Shown: positions 37,205 through 46,012 of the stretch, in pieces
How the letters are laid out: each line of letters begins with the position of its first letter
Numbering within the stretch: the stretch's first letter is position 1
From: Xanthomonas hortorum pv. pelargonii
GTDB taxonomy: Bacteria > Pseudomonadota > Gammaproteobacteria > Xanthomonadales > Xanthomonadaceae
Length of the DNA: 64,000 nt
NCBI RefSeq assembly: GCF_024499015.1
Contig: NZ_CP098604.1
Span: forward strand, 5,084,001 to 5,148,000
Direction: 5' to 3'
Program-made: the position numbers and the translations under genes
Notes under the pieces: model-generated
The model's input: the letters and a program-made list of their open reading frames with translations, nothing else
Databases searched by the model: none
What the model was told of the DNA's origin: nothing

Positions 37205-38413
37205 ATGCAGCGCTCGTTCTGGCGATCCGGGCACACGCCCACCTTGTTCGCATCCTTTCTGTATTTCGACCTGAGTTTCATGGTGTGGTATCTGCTCGGT
37301 CCGCTGCAGGTGCCGATCGCGCAAGCGCTGGGCTTGGATACGCAGCAGCGCGCCCTGATGGTGGCGGTGCCGATTCTGTGCGGCGCGGTGTTGCGGCTGG
37401 TGCTGGGAATGCTGGCCGACCGCATCGGTGCCAAGCGCGCGGGCGTTGTCGCACAACTCGCGGTGATTGCCTCGTTGTTCGGTGCGTGGCAGCTGGGCGT
37501 GCACAGCATGGGGCAGGTGTTGTTGCTGGGCGTGCTGCTCGGCATTGCCGGCGCCTCGTTCGCCGTGGCGCTGCCGCTGGCTTCGCGTTGGTATCCGCCC
37601 GAGCATCAGGGCACCGCGATGGGGATTGCCGGTGCAGGCAATTCCGGCACCGTGCTGGCTGCGTTGTTTGCGCCGATGCTGGCGTTGGCGTTCGGTTATC
37701 AGAACGTGTTTGGACTGGCATGCATCCCGTTGGTGCTGACCTTGATCGTGTTCGTCTTGATTGCGAAAGAAGCGCCTGCACCGGTCGCGCGCAAGCGTTG
37801 GTCAGACTATGGCCGCGTGCTGGTGGGCAACCGCGATGCATGGCGCTTCATGTTTTTCTACTCGGTGACCTTTGGCGGGTTTTCCGGGTTTGCCAGTGCA
37901 TTGCCCGGCTACTTCCACGACCAGTTCGGCTTCGATGCGCGCACTGCAGGTTGGGCGACGGCTGCCTGCGTGTTGGCGGGTTCGGTGATGCGTCCGCTGG
38001 GCGGTGTGATTGCCGACCGCGTTGGCGGCACGCGCGCCTTGCTGGCGGTCTATCTGTTGGTTGCAGCGTTGGTGGGCATTGCAGGTTTTGGTGCGGGCGG
38101 CACGATGGTGACGCTGGCGTTGTTTGTGTTGACGTTGCTGTGTCTGGGCGCCGGCAATGGTGCGGTGTTTCAACTGGTACCGCAGCGGTTTGCACAGGAT
38201 ATCGGGGTGATGACCGGCTTGATCGGGATGGCCGGCGGCATCGGTGGATTTGCGCTTGCTGCAGGCTTGGGCGTGCTCAAGCAGCACACCGGCAGCTATG
38301 CGATCGGCATGTGGTTGTTCGCGGCCTTCGCACTCGGTGGCTGGGCGTTGCTGGCCGGGGTCAAGACGCAATGGCGTAGCGAATGGTCCACCGCCGGCGC
38401 GGCGCGGGTCTGA
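37205..38413 (+). CDS. Nitrate/nitrite transporter, MFS NarK/NasA family
   Basis: A 402-residue, 12-helix transporter. The first signature region contains MGIAGAGNSGTVLAALFAPML; the second is GMAGGIGGFALAAGLGVLKQ, the paired Gly-rich nitrate signatures in helices 5 and 11. Arg residues near helix 2 (LRLVLGMLADRIGAKRAG) fit the substrate-binding pattern. Start ATG 37205 follows a GAAGAGG ribosome-binding site and lies downstream of the attenuator. An in-frame start at 37103 would run through the terminator and is rejected. First gene of the operon transporter-nirB-nirD-nasA-cobA. Confidence 0.9.
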   Translation: MQRSFWRSGHTPTLFASFLYFDLSFMVWYLLGPLQVPIAQALGLDTQQRALMVAVPILCGAVLRLVLGMLADRIGAKRAGVVAQLAVIASLFGAWQLGVHSMGQVLLLGVLLGIAGASFAVALPLASRWYPPEHQGTAMGIAGAGNSGTVLAALFAPMLALAFGYQNVFGLACIPLVLTLIVFVLIAKEAPAPVARKRWSDYGRVLVGNRDAWRFMFFYSVTFGGFSGFASALPGYFHDQFGFDARTAGWATAACVLAGSVMRPLGGVIADRVGGTRALLAVYLLVAALVGIAGFGAGGTMVTLALFVLTLLCLGAGNGAVFQLVPQRFAQDIGVMTGLIGMAGGIGGFALAAGLGVLKQHTGSYAIGMWLFAAFALGGWALLAGVKTQWRSEWSTAGAARV

Positions 38414-38415
38414 AC

Positions 38416-40890
38416 ATGTCGACAGGAATCCAGGCAATGAAGCAACCCAGACTTGTCGTCATCGGCAATGGCATGGCCGGCATCCGCACTGTGGAGGAAC
38501 TGCTCAAGCTGATGCCGGGCATGTACCACATCACCGTGTTCGGCGCCGAGCCGCATCCCAACTACAACCGCATCCTGCTCTCGCCGGTGTTGGCCGGCGA
38601 GCAGGAGTTCGACGATATCGTGCTCAACCCGTTGCAGTGGTATCAGGACAACGGGATTCACCTGCACTTGAACAAGGAAGTCACGCGCATCGATCGCGTG
38701 CGCCGTCGGGTGATCGCTGCCGATGGCACCGAGGCCGAATACGACCGCTTGTTGATCGCCACCGGCTCGGTGCCGTTCGTGTTGCCGATTCCCGGTAACG
38801 ACTTGAAGGGCGTGATTGGATACCGCGATATCCAGGACACGCGCACGATGATCGAGACCGCGCGCAGCAAGCAGCACGCGGTGGTGATCGGTGGCGGCTT
38901 GCTCGGTCTGGAAGCGGCCAATGGCTTGAAAGTGCGCGGGATGGACGTGACCGTGGTGCATCTGGCCGGTTGGTTGCTGGAGCGTCAGCTCGACCCGGTG
39001 GCCGGTGGTTTGCTGCAGCAGGCGCTGCGTGCGCGCGGGTTGGAGTTCAAGCTGAGTACTGCGACCAGTGCGCTGCTGGGCAATGCGCAGGGCGACGTGA
39101 TCGGGGTGAGGTTTACCGATGGCAGCGAGATCCCGGCCGATCTGGTGGTGATGGCAGCGGGCATCTGCCCGAATACGCGGCTGGCCGAAGAAGCCGGCAT
39201 CCATTGCTCGCGTGGCATCGTGGTCAACGACAGTCTGCAGAGCTTCGACCCACGCGTGTACGCGGTGGGCGAGTGCGCAAATCATCGGGGCATTGCGTAC
39301 GGCCTGGTGGCGCCGTTGTTCGAGCAGGCCAAGGTGTGCGCGAATCATCTGGCGCAGTTCGGTATCGGCATCTATCGCGGTTCGGTGGCCTCGACCAAGC
39401 TCAAGGTCACCGGGATCGATCTGTTTTCGGCCGGCGATTTCATGGGCGGCGATGGCTGTGAGGAGATCGTGCTGTCCGACCCGGCCGGCGGGGTCTACAA
39501 GAAGCTGGTGATCCGCGACGACGTGCTGGTGGGCGCCTGCCTGTATGGCGACACCAGCGATGGAGGCTGGTATTTCAAGTTGCTCAAGGACGGCACACCG
39601 ATCCAGGCGCAGCGCGATCAATTGATCTTCGGCGAAAGCGCGTTGGGCGATGCCGGTACGGGCGGGCAGGACCGTGCCAGTGCGATGGCTGATAGCGACG
39701 AAGTCTGCGGCTGCAATGGCGTGTGCAAGGGCACGATCGTGAAAGCGATCAGCGAGCAAGGTCTGTTCACTGTCGATGACGTCAAGAAGAACACCAAGGC
39801 GGCGAGTTCGTGCGGGTCGTGTACCGGGCTGGTCGAGCAGATCCTGATGAACTGCCTGGGTTCAAATTTTCAGGAAACCCCGAAAACCAAGGCAGTTTGC
39901 GCATGTACGGACCTGAGTCACGGCGAGGTGCGGCGCGCCATTCGCGAGCACAAGTTGCTGACCCACGCGCAGGCCTATGCCTTTATGGAATGGCGCACAC
40001 CCAATGGCTGCGCCACCTGCCGGCCGGCGATCAACTACTACATGCTCTCGACCTGGCCGCATGAGGCCATCGACGACCCGCAATCGCGGTTCATCAACGA
40101 GCGGGCGCACGCCAACATCCAGAAAGACGGCACCTTCTCGGTGATTCCGCAGATGAAGGGCGGGGTGACCAATGCCAGTGAGTTGCGCCGCATTGCCGAT
40201 GTTGCCGACAAATATGCGGTGCCGATGGTCAAGGTGACCGGCGGCCAGCGCATCGATCTGCTCGGGGTCAAGAAAGAGGATCTGGTGGATGTGTGGCGCG
40301 ATCTGGGCATGCAGTCCGGGCATGCGTACGGCAAGTCGATCCGCACGGTGAAGACCTGCGTGGGCAGCGAGTTCTGCCGCTTCGGCACGCAAAACAGCAC
40401 GCAGATGGGCATCGATCTGGAAACCATGCTGGCCAATATGTGGAGCCCGCACAAGGTGAAGCTGGCGGTATCCGGTTGCCCGCGCAACTGCGCCGAATCC
40501 GGCATCAAGGACGTGGGCATCATCGCGGTGGATTCGGGGTGGGAGCTGCATATCGGCGGCAATGGCGGGATCAAGACCGAAGTGGCGCGCTTTCTGGTCA
40601 AGGTGACCACCGCCGATGAAGTGCGCGAGTACACCGGTGCGTTCTTGCAGCTGTATCGCGAGCAGGCCTATTACCTGGATCGTACCGTGCACTACATCGC
40701 ACGCGTGGGGCTGGACTATATCCGCGCGCAAGTGGTCGATGACGCGGCCAACCGACGTGCGCTGTACGAGCGCCTGCTGTATTCGCTGGAAGGCCTGGTC
40801 GACCCGTGGAAGGCGCGTATCGCTGGCGAACGCCGGCAGGAATACCAACCGCTGCGCATCGCCGCGCCGGCCGCAACGGTGGAGGAATGA
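38416..40890 (+). CDS. nirB: Assimilatory nitrite reductase [NAD(P)H], large subunit NirB
   Basis: An 824-residue siroheme enzyme reducing nitrite to ammonium. The FAD/NAD(P) module comes first (LVVIGNGMAGIRTVEELLKL; VVIGGGLLGLEAANGLKVRGMDVTVVH). A BFD-like [2Fe-2S] segment has CGCNGVCKGTIVKAI and SSCGSCTGLVEQ. The sulfite/nitrite reductase ferredoxin-like halves follow, with the [4Fe-4S]-siroheme ligands in TCVGSEFCRFGTQNST and GCPRNCAESGIKDVG. The start is ATG 38416. The stop overlaps nirD by four bases. Confidence 0.95.
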   Translation: MSTGIQAMKQPRLVVIGNGMAGIRTVEELLKLMPGMYHITVFGAEPHPNYNRILLSPVLAGEQEFDDIVLNPLQWYQDNGIHLHLNKEVTRIDRVRRRVIAADGTEAEYDRLLIATGSVPFVLPIPGNDLKGVIGYRDIQDTRTMIETARSKQHAVVIGGGLLGLEAANGLKVRGMDVTVVHLAGWLLERQLDPVAGGLLQQALRARGLEFKLSTATSALLGNAQGDVIGVRFTDGSEIPADLVVMAAGICPNTRLAEEAGIHCSRGIVVNDSLQSFDPRVYAVGECANHRGIAYGLVAPLFEQAKVCANHLAQFGIGIYRGSVASTKLKVTGIDLFSAGDFMGGDGCEEIVLSDPAGGVYKKLVIRDDVLVGACLYGDTSDGGWYFKLLKDGTPIQAQRDQLIFGESALGDAGTGGQDRASAMADSDEVCGCNGVCKGTIVKAISEQGLFTVDDVKKNTKAASSCGSCTGLVEQILMNCLGSNFQETPKTKAVCACTDLSHGEVRRAIREHKLLTHAQAYAFMEWRTPNGCATCRPAINYYMLSTWPHEAIDDPQSRFINERAHANIQKDGTFSVIPQMKGGVTNASELRRIADVADKYAVPMVKVTGGQRIDLLGVKKEDLVDVWRDLGMQSGHAYGKSIRTVKTCVGSEFCRFGTQNSTQMGIDLETMLANMWSPHKVKLAVSGCPRNCAESGIKDVGIIAVDSGWELHIGGNGGIKTEVARFLVKVTTADEVREYTGAFLQLYREQAYYLDRTVHYIARVGLDYIRAQVVDDAANRRALYERLLYSLEGLVDPWKARIAGERRQEYQPLRIAAPAATVEE

Positions 40891-41252
40891 GCATGCAGGA
40901 GACCGCCTGGATCCGCGTGTGTGCGCTGCAGGAGCTGCCTGCATTGGGCGCGCGCGTACTCGATATTGACGGCATTCCGCCGATTGCCTTGTTCCGCACC
41001 GCCAGCGATCGGGTGTTCGCGCTGCGCGACCGTTGCCCGCATAAGGGCGGGCCGTTGTCGCAAGGCATCGTGGCCGGCGAAACCGTGACTTGCCCATTGC
41101 ATGGCTGGGCGATTGCGCTGCAGAGCGGGCAGGCCTGCGCACCCGACGTGGGCTGCGCGCCGCGTTACCCGGTCAAGGTGGAAGCCGATGCGGTGTGGAT
41201 CGTGTTGCAGCCGGTGCCGCAACCGGATGCAGTCGCCGAGCCAGTTGCATGA
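40887..41252 (+). CDS. nirD: Nitrite reductase small subunit NirD, Rieske-type
   Basis: A 121-residue [2Fe-2S] Rieske-fold protein. Unlike the E. coli NirD, the cluster ligands are present: CPHKGG ... CPLHGW gives Cys-x-His and Cys-x2-His in the correct spacing. Start ATG 40887 overlaps the nirB stop (ATGA), showing translational coupling. Its 3' end overlaps the nitrate reductase start in the same way. It provides electrons to or stabilises NirB. Confidence 0.93.
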   Translation: MSMQETAWIRVCALQELPALGARVLDIDGIPPIALFRTASDRVFALRDRCPHKGGPLSQGIVAGETVTCPLHGWAIALQSGQACAPDVGCAPRYPVKVEADAVWIVLQPVPQPDAVAEPVA

Positions 41253-44047
41253 GCGAAGGTCTGCAGCACGCATCAAGCGGCGAGGCGGTGCAGCCGCACA
41301 TGTCCTCGCCGATGCATCGCATCACACGTTCGACCTGCTGCTACTGCGGCGTCGGCTGCGGCGTGCTGATCCACAGCGAGCACGACACCAATGGCGAGCG
41401 CATCGTCGGAATCGAAGGCGACCCGCAGCATCCGGCCAATCATGGGCGGTTATGCAGCAAGGGCCTGGCGTTGCCGCAGACGGTTGCCAGTACGCAGGGG
41501 CGCGTACTGGAACCCGAGTTGCGTCGTCATCGGCAGGCGCCGCGTGCGGCGGTGAGCTGGGATCAGGCGCTCGATCACGTGACCAACAGGCTGGCGGCGA
41601 TCGTCGAGGAGCACGGCCCGGATGCGGTGGCGTTCTATCTCTCCGGGCAGTTGTTGACCGAGGATTATTACGTCTTCAACAAGCTCGCCAAGGGCCTGCT
41701 TGGCACCAACAATATCGATACCAATTCGCGCCTGTGCATGTCCAGCGCGGTCACCGGCTACAAGCTCGCCCTGGGCGCCGACGGCCCGCCGACCTGTTAC
41801 GAAGATCTGGAGCTGGCCCAGACGGTGCTGTTTGCCGGCAGCAACATGGCGTATGCGCATCCGGTGTTGTTTCGCCGGCTGGAAGAGGCGCGCGCACGCA
41901 ACCCCGAGATTCGCTGGATCGTGATCGATCCGCGTCGCACCGACACCGCGGCCATGGCCGACCTGCACCTGGCGATCGAACCCGGCACCGACGTCGCCCT
42001 GTTCAACGGCATGCTGCATCACCTGATCTGGGAGGGTCTGGTGGATGCGCGTTTCGTTGCGGCGCATACCGAGGATTTCGATGACCTCAAGCACATGCTG
42101 CGCGAATACACCCCGCGCATGAGCGCCGAGATCTGCGGTATCTCGCATGAGGACCTGGTGCAGGCGGCTGAGTGGTTCGGGCGCAGCCCGGCGGCGTTGT
42201 CGCTGTATTGCATGGGCTTGAATCAATCCGCGCATGGCACCGACAAGAATCTGGCCTTGATCAACCTGCATCTGGCGACGGGGCAGATCGGCAAGCCCGG
42301 CGCCGGGCCGTTTTCGTTGACCGGCCAGCCCAATGCGATGGGTGGGCGCGAAGTCGGTGGCATGGCGACGATGCTGGCGGCGCATCGCGAGATCGGCAAT
42401 GTCGGCGACCGTGCGGAACTGGAACGCTTGTGGAACTTGCCTGCCGGCCGCTTGAGCGCCACTGCAGGCATGCCGGCGGTGCAGTTGTTCGAGCGCCTGC
42501 GTGCCGGCACGCTGAAGGCGGTATGGATTGTCTGTACCAACCCCGTGCATTCGATGCCGGAGGTGGAGGGCATCCGCGCCGCACTGGAGCAGGCCGAGCT
42601 GGTGATCGTGCAGGACGCGTTTTCCGGCACCGACACCGTGCCGTATGCCGATGTGCTGCTGCCGGCGGCCAGTTGGGGCGAGAAGGACGGCACGGTGACC
42701 AACTCCGAGCGCCGCATCACCCGCGTGCGCAAGGCGGTGGACGCGCCGGGCCAGGCGCGTGCGGATTGGTGGATCGCGCGCGAAGTCGCACGCCGCCTGG
42801 AAGCGCGCTTGGCGCCAGCCGAGGGCAAGGGATTGTTCGCGTTCGACAGCACCGCGCAGATCTTCGACGAGCATCGTGCGCTGACGGTGGGCCGCGATCT
42901 GGATATCGGCGGGCTGGATTACGCGATGCTGGATTGCGGGCCGCAGCAATGGCCGTTTCCTGCCGGTGCCGCGCACGGGCAGGTGCGGCGCTATACCGAT
43001 GGCGTGTTCGCCACCAGCAACGGACGCGCGCGCTTCCACGCCACGCCGTATCGCAAGGTTGCAGAGCCGACCTCGGCGCGGTTTCCGATGCGGCTGCTGA
43101 CCGGCCGCCTGCGCGATCAGTGGCATGGCATGTCGCGCAGTGGGCGTGTGCCTGCGGCGTTTGCGCATAGCCCGGAACCGGCGTTGCGCATGCATCCGGA
43201 CGACGCGACGCGACGCGGTCTGGTCGCGGGCGAACTGGTGCAGATTGCGAGCAAGCGCGGCGCGCTGGTGTTGCCGCTGGAACTCTCCGACGAACTGCGC
43301 TCGGGCACTGTGTTCGCCGCGATGCATTGGAGTGGGCAGAGCCTGTCCAGTGGCGGCATCAATGAAGTGAGCAGCCCGGCGGTGGATGCGCGCTCGCAGC
43401 AGCCCGAGCTCAAGCACGCAGCGGTGCGTGTAGAGAATGCCAGTTTCGGCTGGCATCTGCTCGCGGCCCGGCGCGGTGATGCGTTGGCCTTGCAACAAGC
43501 GCTGCAGCCGCTGTTGCGCGCGTGCGGCTATGCATCGCTGCGGCTGCATGCCGAGCCGCTGGCGGAGGCGGGCGGGCACTGGGCGGTGTTGCATGCTGCC
43601 TGCGAACGCGCACCGGATGCGCAATGGATCGATCGCCTGGTGGCCGCCTTGCAGCTGCCGTCCGGCGCGGACGTCCTGGAATACCGCGACCTGCGCCGCG
43701 GCCTGATGCGCCGCGTCGGCTGGCGCATGCAGGACGGTCACAGCCATATCGATGGCTTGCTGCTCACTGCTGCGCAGCCCAGCGAGGCCAATCACGCCTT
43801 GCTTGCTACCGCATTGGCAGGCCAGGCGTGGCGTGGTCCGCGGCTGGCGGTGTTCGCGCAGACGCAACGCACGCCGAGCGACCCGATCGTGTGCACCTGT
43901 ATGCAGGTGTCGACGTCTGCGATTCATGCCGCCATCGACGACGGCGCGGATCTGGATCAGCTCAAACAACGCCTGGGCTGCGGCAGCGTTTGCGGCTCCT
44001 GTGTTCCGCAACTCACCCGGCTATGCCGGCAACCACGGCTCGCCTGA
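41249..44047 (+). CDS. nasA: Assimilatory nitrate reductase catalytic subunit (molybdopterin, 4Fe-4S, BFD domain)
   Basis: A 932-residue bis-MGD oxidoreductase. The N-terminal [4Fe-4S] motif is CCYCGVGCGVLIHS ... RLCSKG (residues ~35-75). MGD-binding stretches include NTNSRLCMSSAVTGYKLALGADGPP and FAGSNMAYAHPVL. The C-terminal tail (about 880-932) is a BFD-like [2Fe-2S] domain, CTCMQVSTSAIHAA ... GCGSVCGSCVPQL, as in Klebsiella NasA. No separate FAD reductase subunit is seen in the window. It starts at ATG 41249, overlapping nirD. Confidence 0.95.
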   Translation: MSEGLQHASSGEAVQPHMSSPMHRITRSTCCYCGVGCGVLIHSEHDTNGERIVGIEGDPQHPANHGRLCSKGLALPQTVASTQGRVLEPELRRHRQAPRAAVSWDQALDHVTNRLAAIVEEHGPDAVAFYLSGQLLTEDYYVFNKLAKGLLGTNNIDTNSRLCMSSAVTGYKLALGADGPPTCYEDLELAQTVLFAGSNMAYAHPVLFRRLEEARARNPEIRWIVIDPRRTDTAAMADLHLAIEPGTDVALFNGMLHHLIWEGLVDARFVAAHTEDFDDLKHMLREYTPRMSAEICGISHEDLVQAAEWFGRSPAALSLYCMGLNQSAHGTDKNLALINLHLATGQIGKPGAGPFSLTGQPNAMGGREVGGMATMLAAHREIGNVGDRAELERLWNLPAGRLSATAGMPAVQLFERLRAGTLKAVWIVCTNPVHSMPEVEGIRAALEQAELVIVQDAFSGTDTVPYADVLLPAASWGEKDGTVTNSERRITRVRKAVDAPGQARADWWIAREVARRLEARLAPAEGKGLFAFDSTAQIFDEHRALTVGRDLDIGGLDYAMLDCGPQQWPFPAGAAHGQVRRYTDGVFATSNGRARFHATPYRKVAEPTSARFPMRLLTGRLRDQWHGMSRSGRVPAAFAHSPEPALRMHPDDATRRGLVAGELVQIASKRGALVLPLELSDELRSGTVFAAMHWSGQSLSSGGINEVSSPAVDARSQQPELKHAAVRVENASFGWHLLAARRGDALALQQALQPLLRACGYASLRLHAEPLAEAGGHWAVLHAACERAPDAQWIDRLVAALQLPSGADVLEYRDLRRGLMRRVGWRMQDGHSHIDGLLLTAAQPSEANHALLATALAGQAWRGPRLAVFAQTQRTPSDPIVCTCMQVSTSAIHAAIDDGADLDQLKQRLGCGSVCGSCVPQLTRLCRQPRLA

Positions 44048-44086
44048 GCGCACGTCCTTACCTCCACACACTGCGAGATCTTTCTC

Positions 44087-44863
44087 ATGTCCGTCATTGT
44101 TTCCTGCGCGCGCGATGTGGTGTTGTTGTCTGCCGGCCCCGGCGATCTGGAACTGCTCACGATCAAGGCGGTCAAGGCACTTGCTGCCGCGCAAGTGGTA
44201 TTGCTCGACGATCTGGCCAACCCGCAGATCGTCGAACTCGCACCGCAGGCGCGGGTGATCCGGGTCGGCAAGCGCGGTGGTTGCAGATCGACGCCGCAGG
44301 ACTTCATCTGCCGGCTGATGCGGCGCTACGCCTTGCAGGGCTTGCGCGTGGTGCGCGTCAAAGGCGGCGATGCACTCCTGTTCGGGCGAGCAGGGGAGGA
44401 AATCAGCTTCCTGCGCCGCGCCGGGGTGGGTGTGCAGATCATCAACGGCGTCAGTGCCGCATTCGCCGCCGCCTCCGCGCTGGAAGTGTCGTTGACCCAC
44501 CGCAGCCATTGCCACGGCATCACCTTCGTCACCGCGCATACGCACGATCACGGCGAGCCGAATTGGGGCGCACTTGCTGCCAGCGGCACGACGCTGGGGA
44601 TCTACATGGGGCTGCGGCGCGCCGATGCATTGGCCAGTGCCTTGCTCGCGCATCTGCCCGCAAGCACGCCGGCCGCGATCGTGCAGGCCGCCACACGTCC
44701 CGAGCAGCAACGCCGGCTCACCACATTGGGCGAGCTTGGAAGCACCGCTGCGGCACTGCTGCCTGGTTTGCCGACCTTGCTGCTGGTGGGCGCTGCGTTA
44801 TCCGAGGCGGCAGTGCAGTGCGATGATCGTTTCGGCGTGATGTTGGAGCAGGCGGTGGGTTGA
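44087..44863 (+). CDS. cobA: Uroporphyrin-III C-methyltransferase (SUMT, CobA)
   Basis: A 258-residue methyltransferase that makes precorrin-2 from uroporphyrinogen III using SAM. Motifs: VVLLSAGPGDLELLTIKAVKALAAAQVVLLDDL, RVVRVKGGDALLFGRAGEEISFL and the Gly-rich YMGLRRADALASALLAHL. It supplies precorrin-2 to CysG, encoded 9.5 kb upstream, for the siroheme of NirB. Its place at the end of the nitrate operon explains why CysG can lack a complete methyltransferase half. The gap to nasA is 39 bases. Confidence 0.92.
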   Translation: MSVIVSCARDVVLLSAGPGDLELLTIKAVKALAAAQVVLLDDLANPQIVELAPQARVIRVGKRGGCRSTPQDFICRLMRRYALQGLRVVRVKGGDALLFGRAGEEISFLRRAGVGVQIINGVSAAFAAASALEVSLTHRSHCHGITFVTAHTHDHGEPNWGALAASGTTLGIYMGLRRADALASALLAHLPASTPAAIVQAATRPEQQRRLTTLGELGSTAAALLPGLPTLLLVGAALSEAAVQCDDRFGVMLEQAVG

Positions 44864-44924
44864 GCGCGATTTCAAAACAGTGGCCTGCAACGTGGTGCGC
44901 GCCGCTTCATCGCGGAAAAGATGC

Positions 44925-45986
44925 TCACTGCACAATGCGACGTGCCAACAGGCGACGCGCATGCCGCAAGGCGATGCGCTCGTAACACAGGTGATAGACC
45001 ACGCCGAGCAGCAGTGCGGCGCTCACGCTGAGCAGCAGGTTCAGCGGCCAGGTGGCCAGCGGCCCGAGTCGGCGTGTGGTGCGCGCCACCAGCGACATCA
45101 GCGGCATATGCACCAGGTAGATGGCGTACGAGGCATTGCCCAGCAACAGCAGGGTCGGGCCGATGCGCAGCCAGCCGCGCCATTCGGCCCGCACCAGGCC
45201 GACCAATGCGCCGGCGATCGCCAGGCCGAGCAGCGGCGAATGCACGCGTTGCATGCCATCGAGCACGAAGCACATCAACGCGACGACCGCGACAGCACTG
45301 CTGACCCAGACAGTCCATGGTGCAGTGCTCAGCACCGCGCGTGCGGCCAGCATGCCGAAGACGAATTCCAGGGTGATGGGATGCAGCAGCAGCGCACGCC
45401 AGGACAGATCGACCGGCTGTGCAAACGGCGCGCCAACTGCCGCGTAAAGCAGCGTCACGCTTGCCCAGAGCACTGCGCACCGCAACGGATGCCCGCTGCG
45501 AAAGAACAACCACGCCAGCGCGTAGAACATGAGCTCGTAACTCAGCGTCCACGCCACGCCCAGGGCGGATGCTCCATCGACCGGCAGCAGGGTCAGCGTG
45601 GCAAACCACGACCAACCCATGTCGCCATCATCCAGGCTGGGCCGCAGCGTGTACGCCAGCGCCAACGCAACCCTCACCGGCCAGTAGGGCAGATAGATGC
45701 GGCTGATGCGGCTGCCGGCATAGTCGCGGCTCCAGCCTGGCGTGCCCGCGCTGGCGTGGTTGACGTAGTAGATGATGAAGACCGACAGCACGAAGAAAAA
45801 ATCCACGCCCAGATAGCCATGCGCCAGTGCCGCAGCCAGCCATGCGGGTAACGGCTGCACCAGGTGCGTGGTGGGCAGTACGCTGTGGCTGAGTACCACC
45901 ATCATCGCGGCCAGTGCACGCCCGGCCTGCAGGATGCGGATGGTGGGACGGGCAGGCAGCGCTGCCATCGGCTGCGATATCGGCAC
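44925..45986 (-). CDS. Membrane acyltransferase, OafA/acyltransferase-3 family
   Basis: A 353-residue integral membrane protein with about ten helices. The acyltransferase-3 motifs are RILQAGRALAAMMVVLSHSVLP (active-site-like R...H) and YLGVDFFFVLSVFIIYYV; SRISRIYLPYWPVRVALAL carries the conserved RxxRIxPxY pattern. It O-acylates extracytoplasmic sugars in related systems. It is the last gene of the minus-strand sugar operon, 26 bases after the SAF-domain gene, so it probably acetylates the glycan made there. Confidence 0.85.
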   Translation of the reverse strand: MPISQPMAALPARPTIRILQAGRALAAMMVVLSHSVLPTTHLVQPLPAWLAAALAHGYLGVDFFFVLSVFIIYYVNHASAGTPGWSRDYAGSRISRIYLPYWPVRVALALAYTLRPSLDDGDMGWSWFATLTLLPVDGASALGVAWTLSYELMFYALAWLFFRSGHPLRCAVLWASVTLLYAAVGAPFAQPVDLSWRALLLHPITLEFVFGMLAARAVLSTAPWTVWVSSAVAVVALMCFVLDGMQRVHSPLLGLAIAGALVGLVRAEWRGWLRIGPTLLLLGNASYAIYLVHMPLMSLVARTTRRLGPLATWPLNLLLSVSAALLLGVVYHLCYERIALRHARRLLARRIVQ

Positions 45987-46012
45987 GCGGACGCAGGCCG
46001 ATGTCTCTGCGC

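Noticed and set aside
37098..37274. Short plus-strand reading frame over the ANTAR hairpin and terminator (MQWINGDPH...)
   Set aside because: No ribosome-binding site is seen, it runs into the transporter gene in another frame, and the sequence is explained by the RNA structures.
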